Positions 8,757 through 19,278 of a stretch of 64,000 nucleotides of DNA are shown here, piece after piece. Below the pieces are notes generated by a model. It was not told the origin of the DNA. It did no database searches and saw nothing but the letters and a program-made list of their open reading frames with translations. The position numbers and the translations under genes were made by a program. Origin of the DNA: Capronia americana (taxonomy: Eukaryota; Ascomycota; Eurotiomycetes; Chaetothyriales; Herpotrichiellaceae); assembly GCA_016110215.1 (NCBI GenBank), contig JADWQD010000003.1, positions 434,001-498,000 on the forward strand, written 5' to 3'. Position 1 is the first letter of the stretch. The number at the start of each line of letters is the position of its first letter.

Positions 8757-11665
8757 CATGGTGGCGGCAACGGCTCAGCAAACAATCACATTCCAACGAG
8801 GTCATCCGAAACGCATGGAAAGGGGAGGTGCTGAAAGAGAGAAATTCCAGCGATTCCACGAAAGTCGGATGGCGAGCGCCTGCACAGAGCTTCAAGGTGG
8901 TCACTGGCAGCCCTGTCTGCTGCCCAACCGACTCCAAGTCGGATACTTGGACCGGACACGAATAACATGTAGTCTTGCCGCAGGAAGGTGCAGATGCGTT
9001 TGCTTCACTCTCACTGACGTGTGATTTCTGTGCACTCCAAGTCAGCGGTTGCCCTTCGCGGTATACGGATCAAATTTCGGAAAGACGGCCACGTTGCAGT
9101 TCTTCGGATGCGTCGACAGCGGTCCGGGTTTCTCGCATGAACATTCGGTGCGATTAATACGAGGCGCATGGAATGGCCTGATTGGTGGTATCACACCGCT
9201 CAAAGACGGGAAATTGACGGAGAACCGTGCTGAGAGGCGGGTTTGCTGCCCAGCACTGCACCTCTGAGAGCATGTATCTTTGACGCTGGTCGTGACTGGT
9301 GCAGTGAAACTGCCTTGTCTGCTCGCATTTACGGCTTATCTTCCTGACATTCAAGTTCTCACTGGCACGACTCTATAAAGACCCGACTAATGTAAGGTGG
9401 GACAAGAGCAAAAGGAACCACCCCCGGATGTTTGGCTCTCCGAAAACCAGAACTCGGGGACGGTGCCAATGGAGCAGGGTGATAAGCGAGAAGCAGAGAG
9501 CGTCACAGAAGCAAGATCGACGCGGAGATAGCGAATCTGCGGGGCCGACAAAGCATCATTCAGATCCAGCTCGCTTCACCGGCGATCCCAAGCCGTTTAG
9601 CCAGTATCTTAAGCGAAAGGTAGACTTTAAACTCTTCTCAACCAGGACGAGGGAAAAGGTGAGATAGAAGCAAGTACCTTTGCTCGGAACGTGCATGCTC
9701 GGACAAGGCAGGATGCAAGTCGATCCATGTCCTCACCCCAAGATGCAGCCACTGACGTGAAATACAAGGATCCCACTGGTACAACGTGTGCTCCTCCTTG
9801 CAGGTCGATTGCCAAGACACGGGCTAGTTGCGCAGCATCTACCCCAGTACCTAGTGACGCCGCGCTTTGCCGAAGTGTACCAGGTAGCGCCGTATTATTG
9901 CAGGAGGGTCTCCTGATGTACGTGAAATGATACAATGCAAGATTCGGAAGTCGCCGTCGATGGCAGGACTGCCATGTGTCGGCTTCAGATTGGTTACCAG
10001 GAAGATCTTGACAAGGCTGGCTTTCCTGACCAAGTGATGGTCCAGGTATCCTAGATCTGTGCCTGGTGTTGCTGGACCGCGGCGGCGATATAACCAAGTG
10101 TAAACGGTTAGTTGTAAGTAATTCCGAGATCACCTTATGATGAGTCTTGGTAATGAGCACGGTGGAGACCGAACTGAATTGATGGCATTAGACGCAGCCT
10201 TCAAGGACTGAAGAAGCAACTCGGCCAATCTGGTCGTAGTGCCCGACTCAGGGTGTGCATGAACCAGATACTCGGGAGCCCGTCAAAAATCCACATGATC
10301 TACACTTGACAAAGTTTGAGTTCCTTGGTCGTGTTCGGCAATCTTGTGTCAACGGTCTGTAAAGGCTCACGCAGACTGGCCGTCACTGCGCCCGTTCAGT
10401 GACCTTCTTGATCAAGTTGACAGCTTTCGTAGCTGCTGGGGTGTTTATCCAAGAGCTGCCCTTCTCAGCTAGCGTCTGTAGAGCATCAGACCAGGCCCAA
10501 GGCAAGATTCCGCAGCACTCTTCGATCACGATCTCGGTGAAAGTCTGTTCAAGACCGGATCATAGCGTCCCTATTTGGTAGCAGGTCACCCAAGGGTGAG
10601 AGGCGGCTGCAGCAAACGACTGACGAAAAAGAAAGAAACATGGCCCCGCACCTTCCTCGTTCCCAACCCCTCCATGCCCCTCCCAGATCAGCCACGGTCT
10701 CGATACTTCCCCTCGACTTCGCTAAACTCGCAGAGCTAGTCGTGGAGGCAACGCGGCTGCCCCGGTTGCGCTTGATTTAAACTCGACACTGCAACAGGCC
10801 GTAACTACTAGTCTTCATCCGATGTCTACCGAAGATTTTTCGTAGCTGCCTTTCTCGACGTCCAAGTTTCCCGCGACGCCCAATACAGGCGTCCGCATGT
10901 GCTTGGATCCCTGTTTGGCTTGGGGATCCATGTCTGTCGAGTTTCCCAAAACTTCGGACCCCCTTTAACCTCCTTTGTCCCTGGTGGTCTTTCCTAATGG
11001 ATGGCTAGCTGTGTCCATCGTCTCCGCCGGCCGCTGACCGTGCAGTCTGCTCCGGAATTCGACTTCGCTGAAGTTGTTTAACCTCTTGCGCATAAGCTCC
11101 CCGATGTTGCAAGGATGCCGTTGCCGCGATGCTACAAACTCTGCCTCCTACAATCCGTATCCGCGTCTTCGGCCCCTCCTCAGTGCCTAGTGATGACGAG
11201 CACGATTGACTTCCAGCAAGGTCGGGTTCTGTCTGGCAGTCTCGTCCACAGTAGTTGCTTCTTGCTGTTCCAAGGTCCTTTCCGGCCGCCTGCGACTGCC
11301 CTTCAAAGTACTGTAGCAACATGGACATACACCGCTCGCATGACAGCTAATCACCCCACCGCCGATTTCCCAACTGCTCGAGTAATCGCATGTTCCACTC
11401 ACTCGTGCCATTGCTTCGTAAACCCGGTCGTCAGCGCCCGCCAAGGTCCACCGCGGCCTGAGACAATAATCGCCTTCTTGTGCGTCGCCCTTGCTCCACT
11501 TCACCGCTAATGTTCTGATCGTCACTCGCGTGGGATCCTTTATATTCTCCCCTAAGAATCACGATTGACTTTCGCGACCGAAGTCACTCCATTCAACGCA
11601 CTGCTACCGCATTTGTAAACTCGTTGCATCCCCCAGACATCATCGATCAAGCAATCATCGCGACG
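8757..11665. other. 2.9-kb gene-poor stretch
   Basis: No frame here has a recognisable motif or sustained coding character. The longest is 9627-10160 on the minus strand (177 codons), Ser/Arg-rich and unrecognised. The last few hundred bases before 11666 are pyrimidine-rich, as expected for a promoter or 5' leader of the FKBP gene. I see no repeats or RNA genes. Confidence 0.5.
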
Positions 11666-12610
11666 ATGGCTACCCAACTCGACAAGAAGCTCCTCTCCGC
11701 GGGCAACAATAAAGACTATCCCAAGGCCGGCGACGAAGTCGCAATCGAGTATACCGGCTGGCTATATGACAGTTCAAAAGCCGACCAAAATTATAAAGGC
11801 AACCAGTACGTCATTTCGTTGCAAGAGACAGATGCCGCCTCCATGGGCAGATCTGACCTTTGACGCACTAGATTCGACAGTTCAGTCGGCCGTGGAGAAT
11901 TCAAAACTCAGATCGGTGTCGGCAGAGTCATCCAAGGTAAACGATGCCGACCCAGTCTCGAATGTCGTTTGTTGATAGCTTGACCTTAGGCTGGGATCAA
12001 GGCGTGCCGCAGATGTCTCTGGGTGAGAAGAGCAGGTTGACAATTCCAGGGTAAGTCTTCCAACAACGTCTCCGTCGCCGTATCCCTGGTCCTCCCATTT
12101 CCTTGTGTGTGAAAGTCACTACCTCCATCCTCGACGGAAATCCCTGCTTCAGCCCACCACGCATGTCCTCATTTCAAGAAGGAGGAACTGACGACTGACA
12201 TCATCCTAGACATATGGCATACGGTGACCAGTCAGTACACGGAACATCCAACTTCCTTTGTCTAAGGCCTGCACGTTTGCCGTTCGCTTGAAACCCCTGC
12301 GGTTCAGTTATGCTGTGTGACCTTTGCACGCAGCTCCAAATGAACTCTATCCAAGCGTCAACTGCAGTTTGGACATCGTTCCTCCTTCACTGCCGTCCTT
12401 GATGGTCTCGTACTGATATATGCTGGCTTTTAGGGGTTTCCCAGGTCTCATTCCCAAGAATGCCACCCTCATCTTGTGAGTCTACCTCCTGGTCCCTGTA
12501 TTGGCATTCTCGCCTTCCGGATTGAGAAGAAACGATCTGTACAGAGCTAGAGATTGACTTTGGTTGCTAGTGATGTTCACCTCAAGGCTATCAACGGCAA
12601 GAGGGAATGA
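11666..12610 (+). CDS. FPR1: FK506-binding protein 12, peptidyl-prolyl isomerase, six exons
   Basis: Exons 11666-11805, 11872-11936, 11990-12050, 12210-12230, 12434-12475 and 12571-12610 join in frame to 122 residues. All five introns are GT-AG (donors GTACGT, GTAAAC, GTAAGT, GTCAGT, GTGAGT). The product has the complete FKBP fold: an early GDEVAIEYTGWLYDSS strand, FDSSVGRGEFKTQIGVG, VIQGWDQGVPQMSLGEK with the conserved active-site Trp, an AYGDQGFPGLIPKNATLIF loop and a C-terminal strand. It is a cytosolic cis-trans prolyl isomerase and the receptor for FK506 and rapamycin. Relative to yeast Fpr1 it has a small insertion before FDSS (SSKADQNYKGNQ). Exon 4 is only 21 nt, so the gene is invisible to simple open-frame searches. 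Confidence 0.9.
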
Positions 12611-13591
12611 GCTCATTGCTCACAGTAACTTGACGCGGCCTTTCGGGTGGTAGTCGACGCCACTGATACGACAGTATCTTTACGAGTTCGATGTATTCGT
12701 GGGCCGAACGACTCTTCAAATGGGAGTCGTCGAAGCCGATTTCATAGAGAGAACAAAGACACAAGAGATGTCCGTGAAGAGCGCTTCAGAGAAACAGGGA
12801 AGAAACACATCAGCCGATAACAGACAGTAGTTTTTCATTCCGTCTCCGTCGAGAGCAACAGCAAGATCACAATTACCCTTCAAGCCGCATCTCCTGTGCT
12901 TTCGTTGTCCTCATTCGTCATTTGCTCTAGTGTCCTCTGATGAGATGCGGGCCGATGGGTCCAGAACTTCTGGTAACTTTCCGAGTAGGAGCGTGGCGTT
13001 CTGATCAGAACAAGGAGCACACGACCTCAGTCTCACGCAGAATTTTTGTTTTTAACGGGTGCATTTTGTGAGAAGCTTGGTGAGGCTCGATTGCAGAATC
13101 ATTCACCTTGGCAATGACAGGTTCGCAAGTGGCCACCCAGCCAGACGCGGGTTTGAGAAGCACCGAGCAAGATAATGGATAGACGACGAAATCTGATCCG
13201 GTTTGTCTGTGGTACCAGGGACATTTCAAAGCCGAACGATACATCAAACTGGATTTCGAACTCTGATGACCTTGGCCAGATGGGAAGAGTCCAATGCAAA
13301 GACTAAAAGTGAAGAAGTAGGATTTGTGGTTCGTGAAAATTCCGATCCTCGCACAATGAGCCTGAAAGACGTTGGCCTTCTCATCCTCGATCTGCCCCTG
13401 GATCACGCATGCATTTCACTCGCTTTTCTTGACGATCAGCTTCGAAGTACACATTTCGTCCTGCTGGGCATGGCAACCGTCATCCCAGCAACGACAGAGC
13501 CACGTGGGATCGTCGATTTTCGTCACAGCTGAACTCCCGGCGTGAACCCACGGCACCGGACTTGTTTTCTTCCCTTCCTCATCGAAGGTGC
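12611..13591. other. Intergenic between convergent genes
   Basis: About 980 bp between the 3' ends of FPR1 (plus) and glycerate kinase (minus). Only short frames with no motifs are seen. It probably holds both 3' UTRs. Confidence 0.5.
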
Positions 13592-14536
13592 TCATAACTT
13601 GACCACTTCTCTGACCTTCCGATCCTCACCCACCACCAATCTCAACTGCCTCCCCTTCCAATCCTCCCGGACGCCCTTGAACACCCCATCCCTCAACGTG
13701 TCGGTATAGAGCTCGTAAGCGGGATAGTACCCGTCGACAAAATGCCGGACTTGGTCGTCCGTCATTCCGCTGCCGCGCGAGGCACGAAGCCCGGCCTCCT
13801 GCTCCAACCGCCATCGATACACGTACAGCGGGTCGAGGGCGTCGATGTGCACGAACGCGTCGAGTTGCGCCGTAATGTCATCGTACTGGCGCAGTGCGTC
13901 GTTGATCGTGGTGATCGATTCGAGGCTGTTGTGGCCGAGACGGCCCGGGTACGGGTTGTCCGGGGTTGACGTCTTCAACGCCTCCACGGCGGCGGCGTGC
14001 TTTTGCTGCAATGCCTCGGGTGACAGCGGGCGGAACCCGACGCACCAGCCTTCGAACAGGACGACGCGCACGGGATGCGCGGGGTCGGCGTTGACTTCTG
14101 CCCACTCCGTCTCGGGCACGCGGTCTCCCTGGCCTGAGAAGGCCGCTTTGTTGTACTGCGGGATCTTGGTGGGTTTGTTCTGCTTCAGACTGCGGAACAC
14201 GGCCTTTGCGAGAGGGATGTCGTGCGTCGACGGCTGGCCTCGGTGCTGGAGCAGAGGGTTGTCCGGGTGTGCTCGAGCGAGGGAGACTTGGTCCTCGTGC
14301 GTCAGGTACAGGTCGTCCAGGGAGAAGACCACCGTCGAGAGATTGTGTGGCGGGGAAGTGAGTGTTTTCTTGAGGATGTCGACGAGGACGGTCTTTCCGG
14401 CACCTTGGACGCCATTGAGGCCAATGAAGAAGGGTGGGGGATTGGACGACGTGCAATGTGCTTTCTGGTGCTCCGAGAGGAGAAACAGGATAAAGGGCAC
14501 TACGTGCTGGGCCTTGTCATCGACGATTTCAGGCAT
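13592..14536 (-). CDS. D-glycerate 3-kinase, P-loop kinase (TDA10/GLYK family)
   Basis: 314 residues if translation begins at MPEIVDDKAQ (ATG 14536-14534). The Walker A motif GVQGAGKT lies at about residues 42-49, and STVVFSLDDLYLTHEDQ follows as the conserved acidic strand. Later come PQYNKAAFSGQGDR, VVLFEGWCVGF and a C-terminal YRWRLEQEAGLR helix, all typical of the fungal and plant glycerate kinase family. It would phosphorylate D-glycerate to 3-phosphoglycerate in the cytosol. The frame stays open upstream to 14737, but those 67 codons are unlike the family and probably 5' leader. Uridine kinase-like P-loop proteins are the nearest alternative, but the FEGWCVGFRPL motif argues for GLYK. 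Confidence 0.82.
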   Translation of the reverse strand: MPEIVDDKAQHVVPFILFLLSEHQKAHCTSSNPPPFFIGLNGVQGAGKTVLVDILKKTLTSPPHNLSTVVFSLDDLYLTHEDQVSLARAHPDNPLLQHRGQPSTHDIPLAKAVFRSLKQNKPTKIPQYNKAAFSGQGDRVPETEWAEVNADPAHPVRVVLFEGWCVGFRPLSPEALQQKHAAAVEALKTSTPDNPYPGRLGHNSLESITTINDALRQYDDITAQLDAFVHIDALDPLYVYRWRLEQEAGLRASRGSGMTDDQVRHFVDGYYPAYELYTDTLRDGVFKGVREDWKGRQLRLVVGEDRKVREVVKL

Positions 14537-15302
14537 TATTTTACGGCTTCCAGTCCCAATGGGCCCGCTGGTGGTTTTCGTGAAAGACAGCACAGTGAGG
14601 GGAGGAGATATAACATCAAGGTATCGATGTGAGCTACACCCATTGAGGCCGGATATTAGATTGCCCGCATTTGAGCGGAGTAAGTCGATTCCGACACTTC
14701 GCTGCGCTTCCAGTACGTTATTTACGAGAAGAATCACTTAGAGACATGGCGCGTGAAGGGATAATCCTTCGCGATGATGGACGTTGACCTTGGACAGAGG
14801 ACAAGTTGACCATGATCTCGATGTTGGGTGTCTTAGCGCCTCGAGCCGCGAGGTGTTTCCTACCTCAGCGTTGTCGACAGCGGCTGCCGACTCGGAGCGT
14901 CTGATCAGCAAATCTTCACATGCCGACATGAATCGGGATGATGTGGAGGCTAAGATGGGCGCGGTCCGGTGGGCTTTGTCGGGGGGCGCAGTCTCGCCCA
15001 GTTCGGTCAGGACGAAATGTTTTCGTGGGGCTGGGGTCGGTCATGTGACCAAATGCCTCGGCTGGTTTCGACTGACGACACCGAGGCTCGCCAATGGTTC
15101 GCCTTCATGACCTTCTCATAAGCTCAGACGTTGTGAAGGCCCTTTGCTGTGTTCATCATCCTGCCGGCATCAATTTTCGGCTACTGCATCCAGCTTTTGC
15201 GGCCGTAGTCTACTTGCCGCTATATCTCCTCCCCTCTGTGCCCTTTCCACCTCTGCGAGATCCCCTTCTGCACTTCCATGAGCGACGAGTAAACAAGCGA
15301 CG
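14537..15302. other. Divergent promoter region, glycerate kinase / FOX2
   Basis: About 770 bp between two divergently transcribed genes. It holds the candidate fatty-acid response elements listed separately and an inverted repeat GGTCA-N2-TGACC at 15039-15050. The stretch just before 15303 is pyrimidine-rich. Confidence 0.6.
15056..15095 (+). promoter_or_regulatory. Paired FarA/FarB boxes and CCAAT before FOX2
   Basis: CCTCGG at 15056-15061 and its reverse complement CCGAGG at 15081-15086 flank a 19-bp spacer, and CCAAT is at 15091-15095. They lie 208-247 bp before the FOX2 start. CCTCGG is the core bound by the fungal fatty-acid regulators FarA and FarB, which induce peroxisomal beta-oxidation genes. 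The inference rests on motif, spacing and the identity of the downstream gene. Confidence 0.5.
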
Positions 15303-18170
15303 ATGGTGCAAGAATTACGTTTCGACAACCAGACCGTGGTGGTCACGGGAGCTGGTGGTGGTCTGGGGAAAGCATACGCGCTCTTCTTCGCTTCAAGAGG
15401 GGCTAATGTCGTGGTCAACGACCTGGGAGGTTCGTTCAAGGGCGACGGTGCCGGTACAAAGGTGAGTCGTAGACCGTCACATGCTCCATCCGTCTGCCTC
15501 ACCTGCTCACCCGTGTTCCAGGCCGCAGACGTCGTGGTCGACGAGATCAAGGCTGCCGGTGGCAAGGCGGTGGCCAATTACGACAGCGTCGAGCATGGCG
15601 ACAAGATCATCAAAACCGCTATTGACCACTACGGCCGTGTCGACGTCCTCCTGAACAATGCGGGCATCCTCCGAGACGTCAGCTTCAAGAACATGAAGGA
15701 TGCCGACTGGGACCTGATCAACACTGTCCATGTGAAAGGTGCATACAAGTGCGCAAGAGCCGCATGGCCGTATTTCAGGAAACAGAAATACGGTCGGGTC
15801 ATCAACACGACTTCGGCGGCTGGCCTCTTCGGCAGCTTCGGTCAGTGCAACTACTCCGCGGCGAAACTTGCTCAAGTCGGTTTCACGGAGACATTGGCGA
15901 AGGAAGGCGCCAAGTACAACATCATCGTCAACGTCATCGCTCCAATCGCCGCCAGCCGAATGACTGAGACGGTGATGCCTCCCGATGTTCTGGCCAGTCT
16001 GAAGCCCGACTGGGTCGTGCCCCTTGTCGCTGTTTTGGTCCACCCGACCAACACACACACCTCGGGCTCAATTTTCGAAGTGGGTGGCGGCCATATCGCC
16101 AAGTTGCGGTGGGAACGGGCCAAAGGTCTCCTGCTCCGAGCCGACGAGACTTACACCCCGGGTGCGATCCTGAAGAAATGGGACAAGGTCAGCGATTTCT
16201 CCGAGCCGGAATATCCGACTGGAGTCGCCGATTTCGTCACAAAGTCAGAGGAGTCGTTGAAGCTGCCGCCCAATGAACAGGGCGAGGATATCCGCTTCGA
16301 CGGGAAGGTCGTTTTGATAACGGGCGCCGGTGCCGGGTATGTCGACCCGTCCTCCTTGCAGTTCTATTGCTGACAGATCCAGTCTCGGGCGAGGCTACGC
16401 ACTTGCCTTCGCCAAGCGGGGTGCGTCCGTCGTGGTTAACGACTTGATGAACCCAGACACCGTCGTGCAAGAAATCCAGAAACTCGGTGGTAAGGCCGTC
16501 GGCAACAAAGCGTCCGTCGAGGACGGAGATGCCGTCGTCAAGACAGCGATCGACGCATTCGGCAGGGTCGACATTCTGATCAACAACGCCGGTATACTAC
16601 GGGACAAAGCCTTCGCCAACATGGATGACAAGCAATGGGACGACATCATCGCGGTTCATCTCCGCGGCACGTACAAGGTCACCAAAGCTGCCTACCCTTA
16701 CATGGTCAAGCAGAAGTACGGTCGCATCGTCAACACCACCAGCACAAGTGGGATCTACGGCAACTTTGGTCAAGCCAACTATGCTGCTGCTGTAAGTGTC
16801 TCTGATCATCTGATCATCTCTGAGGCGTCGACTGACACCAACAGAAACTCGGTATCCTCGGTTTCTCTCGAGCTCTCGCCCTGGAAGGGCGCAAGAACAA
16901 CATCTTCGTGAATACCATTGCACCAAATGCCGGTACACAGATGACCCGGAGTATCCTCCCCGAGGAGTTGGTGCAGCTGTTCAGACCCGACTATGTCGCC
17001 CCGCTCGTCCTCGCGCTCTGCTCGGACAAAGTGCCGGACCCGCCGACGGGGCTCCTCTTCGAAGTCGGCAGTGGTTGGCAAGCACGGACACGGTGGCAGC
17101 GATCAGGCGGCCATGGCTTCCCGGTGGACGTCAAATTGACCCCAGAGCAGGTGGCCTCGCAGTGGGAAAAAATAGTCAATTTCGACGATGGCCGAGCCGA
17201 TCATCCCGAGTCGGCCCAAGACGGTCTCAAGTCCATCATGGCCAACATGGAGAACAAGAGCAAGAAGTCCGGTGGCTCGGCTTCCGGTTCCGAGTATCTC
17301 GCCGCCATCGAAAAGGCCAAGAAAGCTCAAGCCAGCGGCACCGAATTCGTCTATGACGATCGAGACGTGATCCTCTACAACCTGTCGCTGAATGCGAAGC
17401 GGACACAACTACCTCTTGTGTACGAGAACGACGACAACTTCCAGGTTCTCCCGACCTTCGGTGTCATTCCTTTCTTCGGCGCCGTTGCGCCTTTCTCGAT
17501 GGACGAGGTTCTTCCTAACTTCTCACCGATGATGCTGCTACACGGGGAGCAATACCTCGAAATTCGAAAATTCCCGATCCCGACTGCCGCCAAGCTGATC
17601 TCATATCCTAAATTGGTCGAGGTCATTGACAAAGGAAAGGCTGGTATCGTCGTGACCGGGACGGTCACCAAAGATGCGAAGACGGGCGAGGACGTCTTTT
17701 ACAACGAATCGACCGTCTTCGTCCGAGGTTCTGGCGGGTTCGGAGGGCCCAAGAACGGGGCCAACCGTGGCAACGCCACGGCCATCTATCAGCCGCCCAA
17801 GCGGTCGCCGGACGCGGTAGTGGAGGAGAAGACCTCGGAGGATCAGGCCGCTCTCTACCGACTCAACGGCGATCGCAACCCTCTGCACATTGACCCGGAG
17901 TTCAGCAAGGTCGGCGGATTTAAAGATCCCATCCTCCACGGTCTCTGCTTCTTCGGCTTCAGCGGCAAGCATATCGTCCAGACTTACGGCTTGTTCAAGA
18001 ACATCAAGGTCCGCTTCGCCGGTACGGTCATTCCTGGCCAGACCTTGGTGACGGAGATGTGGAAGGAAGGCAACAAGGTCATCTTCCAGACCAAAGTCAA
18101 GGAGACCGGCAAGCTTTGTATCGCCGGCGCTGGAGCCGAACTTCTGGGTTCCCCCAAGCCCAAGTTGTAG
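15303..18170 (+). CDS. FOX2: Peroxisomal multifunctional beta-oxidation enzyme (two dehydrogenases plus hydratase 2)
   Basis: Four exons, 15303-15461, 15522-16336, 16383-16791 and 16845-18170, encode 902 residues. Two short-chain dehydrogenase domains are arranged in tandem. The first (about 5-250) has TGAGGGLGKAYALFF and the active-site YSAAK; the second (about 310-530) has TGAGAGLGRGYALAF and YAAAK. A MaoC-type enoyl-CoA hydratase 2 (about 620-900) follows, with the signature RNPLHIDPEFSKVGGFKDPI. It converts trans-2-enoyl-CoA to 3-ketoacyl-CoA through (3R)-hydroxyacyl-CoA. The C-terminus is Pro-Lys-Leu, a variant peroxisomal PTS1. Intron 1 (60 nt) is a multiple of three without stops and so reads through in a naive translation; aligned family logic (GAGTK-AADVVVDEIK) shows it is removed. 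The promoter carries candidate FarA/FarB boxes. Confidence 0.95.
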
Positions 18171-18599
18171 ATTACATGTTTCAGGTAGCATAAACTGGGG
18201 GTTCAGCAACACCATGTTTTCAGGGTTAGGCGTAGGTAGAGATCTACTCGTTAGTCCCGAGCAGCTTTCAACGAGATTTTCCGAGGCTACAGCATTAACG
18301 TTGACCACGAGGGGTCTCATGCGGTGAGGGCGGAGGAGATATACTCCCAGCTCGCCCGGCTTGGCGGTGAGTGCTGACGGCGGGCTATCTAGCCGTTCGT
18401 GTTAATGTGCTGCCGCCTTCTTTTCCACGCCTGCTGGATTGGGTTTCTCCGCCGGTGGCCGCGACAACGAAAGGCTGTTGGCAAGAGCGCCCTAAGTACG
18501 GGCACACGGTGCATACAGGTGAGCTCCGACCACTGTTGTAAGCGCGAATCTCGTGGTTGCCGCGTCACGAAGGTCTACCCGGGTCCCTTTTAGAGGTGC
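18171..18599. other. 3' flank of FOX2, no gene seen
   Basis: Contains the presumed FOX2 3' UTR and short frames without motifs. Confidence 0.5.
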
Positions 18600-18760
18600 G
18601 TCGCGGATTATAGCCTTAGCTTAGGGCCGTCATATTTAGTATAAGGCTTATACTACTAGTTAGTATAAGGATAATAAGCTAAAGGCTTAGCGGGACTTTT
18701 ACCAGTGAATAGAGGTCTTACCGAGGTTATCAATTTTCAATAATCTTGTCTATATAGGTC
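18600..18760. repeat. AT-rich palindromic relic beside tRNA-Pro
   Basis: Base composition changes abruptly to AT-rich with many TA steps. AGTATAAG (18638-18645) and CTTATACT (18647-18654) form a near-perfect inverted repeat extendable by one pair. TTAGTATAAGG occurs as a direct repeat at 18636-18646 and 18660-18670. GCCTTAGCTTAG-like and GCTAAAGGCTTAGC segments add further partial palindromes. High TpA is the expected product of repeat-induced point mutation, so this could be the end of an old, RIP-mutated transposon. A small MITE-like element is the alternative. It lies 55-215 bp before a tRNA gene, a common target for insertion. Confidence 0.4.
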
Positions 18761-18814
18761 TACGCACAAGATTTCATGTTCTAAATTACAACACAGACTC
18801 TCCAAGGAGTGTTA

Positions 18815-18919
18815 GGGCTTCATGGTCTAGTGGTATGATTGTCGCTTCGGGCGCTACGGCTTCTGGTTGAAAAAGCCATGAATTGTGACAGGCCTCGGGT
18901 TCGAATCCCGATGAAGCCC
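18815..18919 (+). tRNA. tRNA-Pro(CGG) with anticodon-loop intron
   Basis: The acceptor stem GGGCTTC (18815-18821) pairs fully with GAAGCCC (18913-18919). The D-arm is GGTCTAGTGGTATGATT. The anticodon stem GTCGC pairs with GTGAC (one G-U). The loop reads TTCGGG...T, giving anticodon CGG (18848-18850 within the loop). The T-arm CTCGGGTTCGAATCCCGAT is intact. A 42-nt intron (about 18852-18893) sits at the standard position 37/38 and carries its own hairpin (GGCTT...AAGCC). A T5 Pol III terminator begins at 18920. All features are those of a functional tRNA gene. Confidence 0.93.
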
Positions 18920-19278
18920 TTTTTGTTTTTGTGCCTACGTGACAGATGGATACGGGAAAGGTGCTTTTTGCATAGTTCTTGCGTACCCAGTAAGTGAGGT
19001 GAACTGGGTATTAGAAAGCGTTTAGGTTGCGTTTTTCGTATTTCGTAAGTAGGCTGTCACGAAGTACCCGCTCCGAGACACGCCAAAACCGGATTGAGGT
19101 CGGCGAGGCAAATGAGTAAAAGTCACTCAACCTTCTTTCTCATCAGCCTTACTCATACCTAACGCGCGTGAAGTGAATGGCGGTGCCTGGATATCTGGAA
19201 AAGAATGTTATACTGCACGTCCCCCTGCCGACAATCGCTTAGCCAGGATGTTGAGAGAGACTCTGGCAACTCAGTGTG
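18920..19278. other. Intergenic, tRNA-Pro to RBR ligase gene
   Basis: About 360 bp with no coding frame; presumably the promoter of the following gene. Confidence 0.5.

Noticed and set aside
13845..14741. 298-codon plus-strand frame
   Set aside because: Antisense to glycerate 3-kinase, which has a P-loop and family motifs. The plus-strand product has none.
15462..15521. 20 extra residues in FOX2 from reading through intron 1
   Set aside because: GTGAGT...CCAG signals flank it, and removal restores the conserved Rossmann region. The open frame is because the intron is 60 nt without stops.
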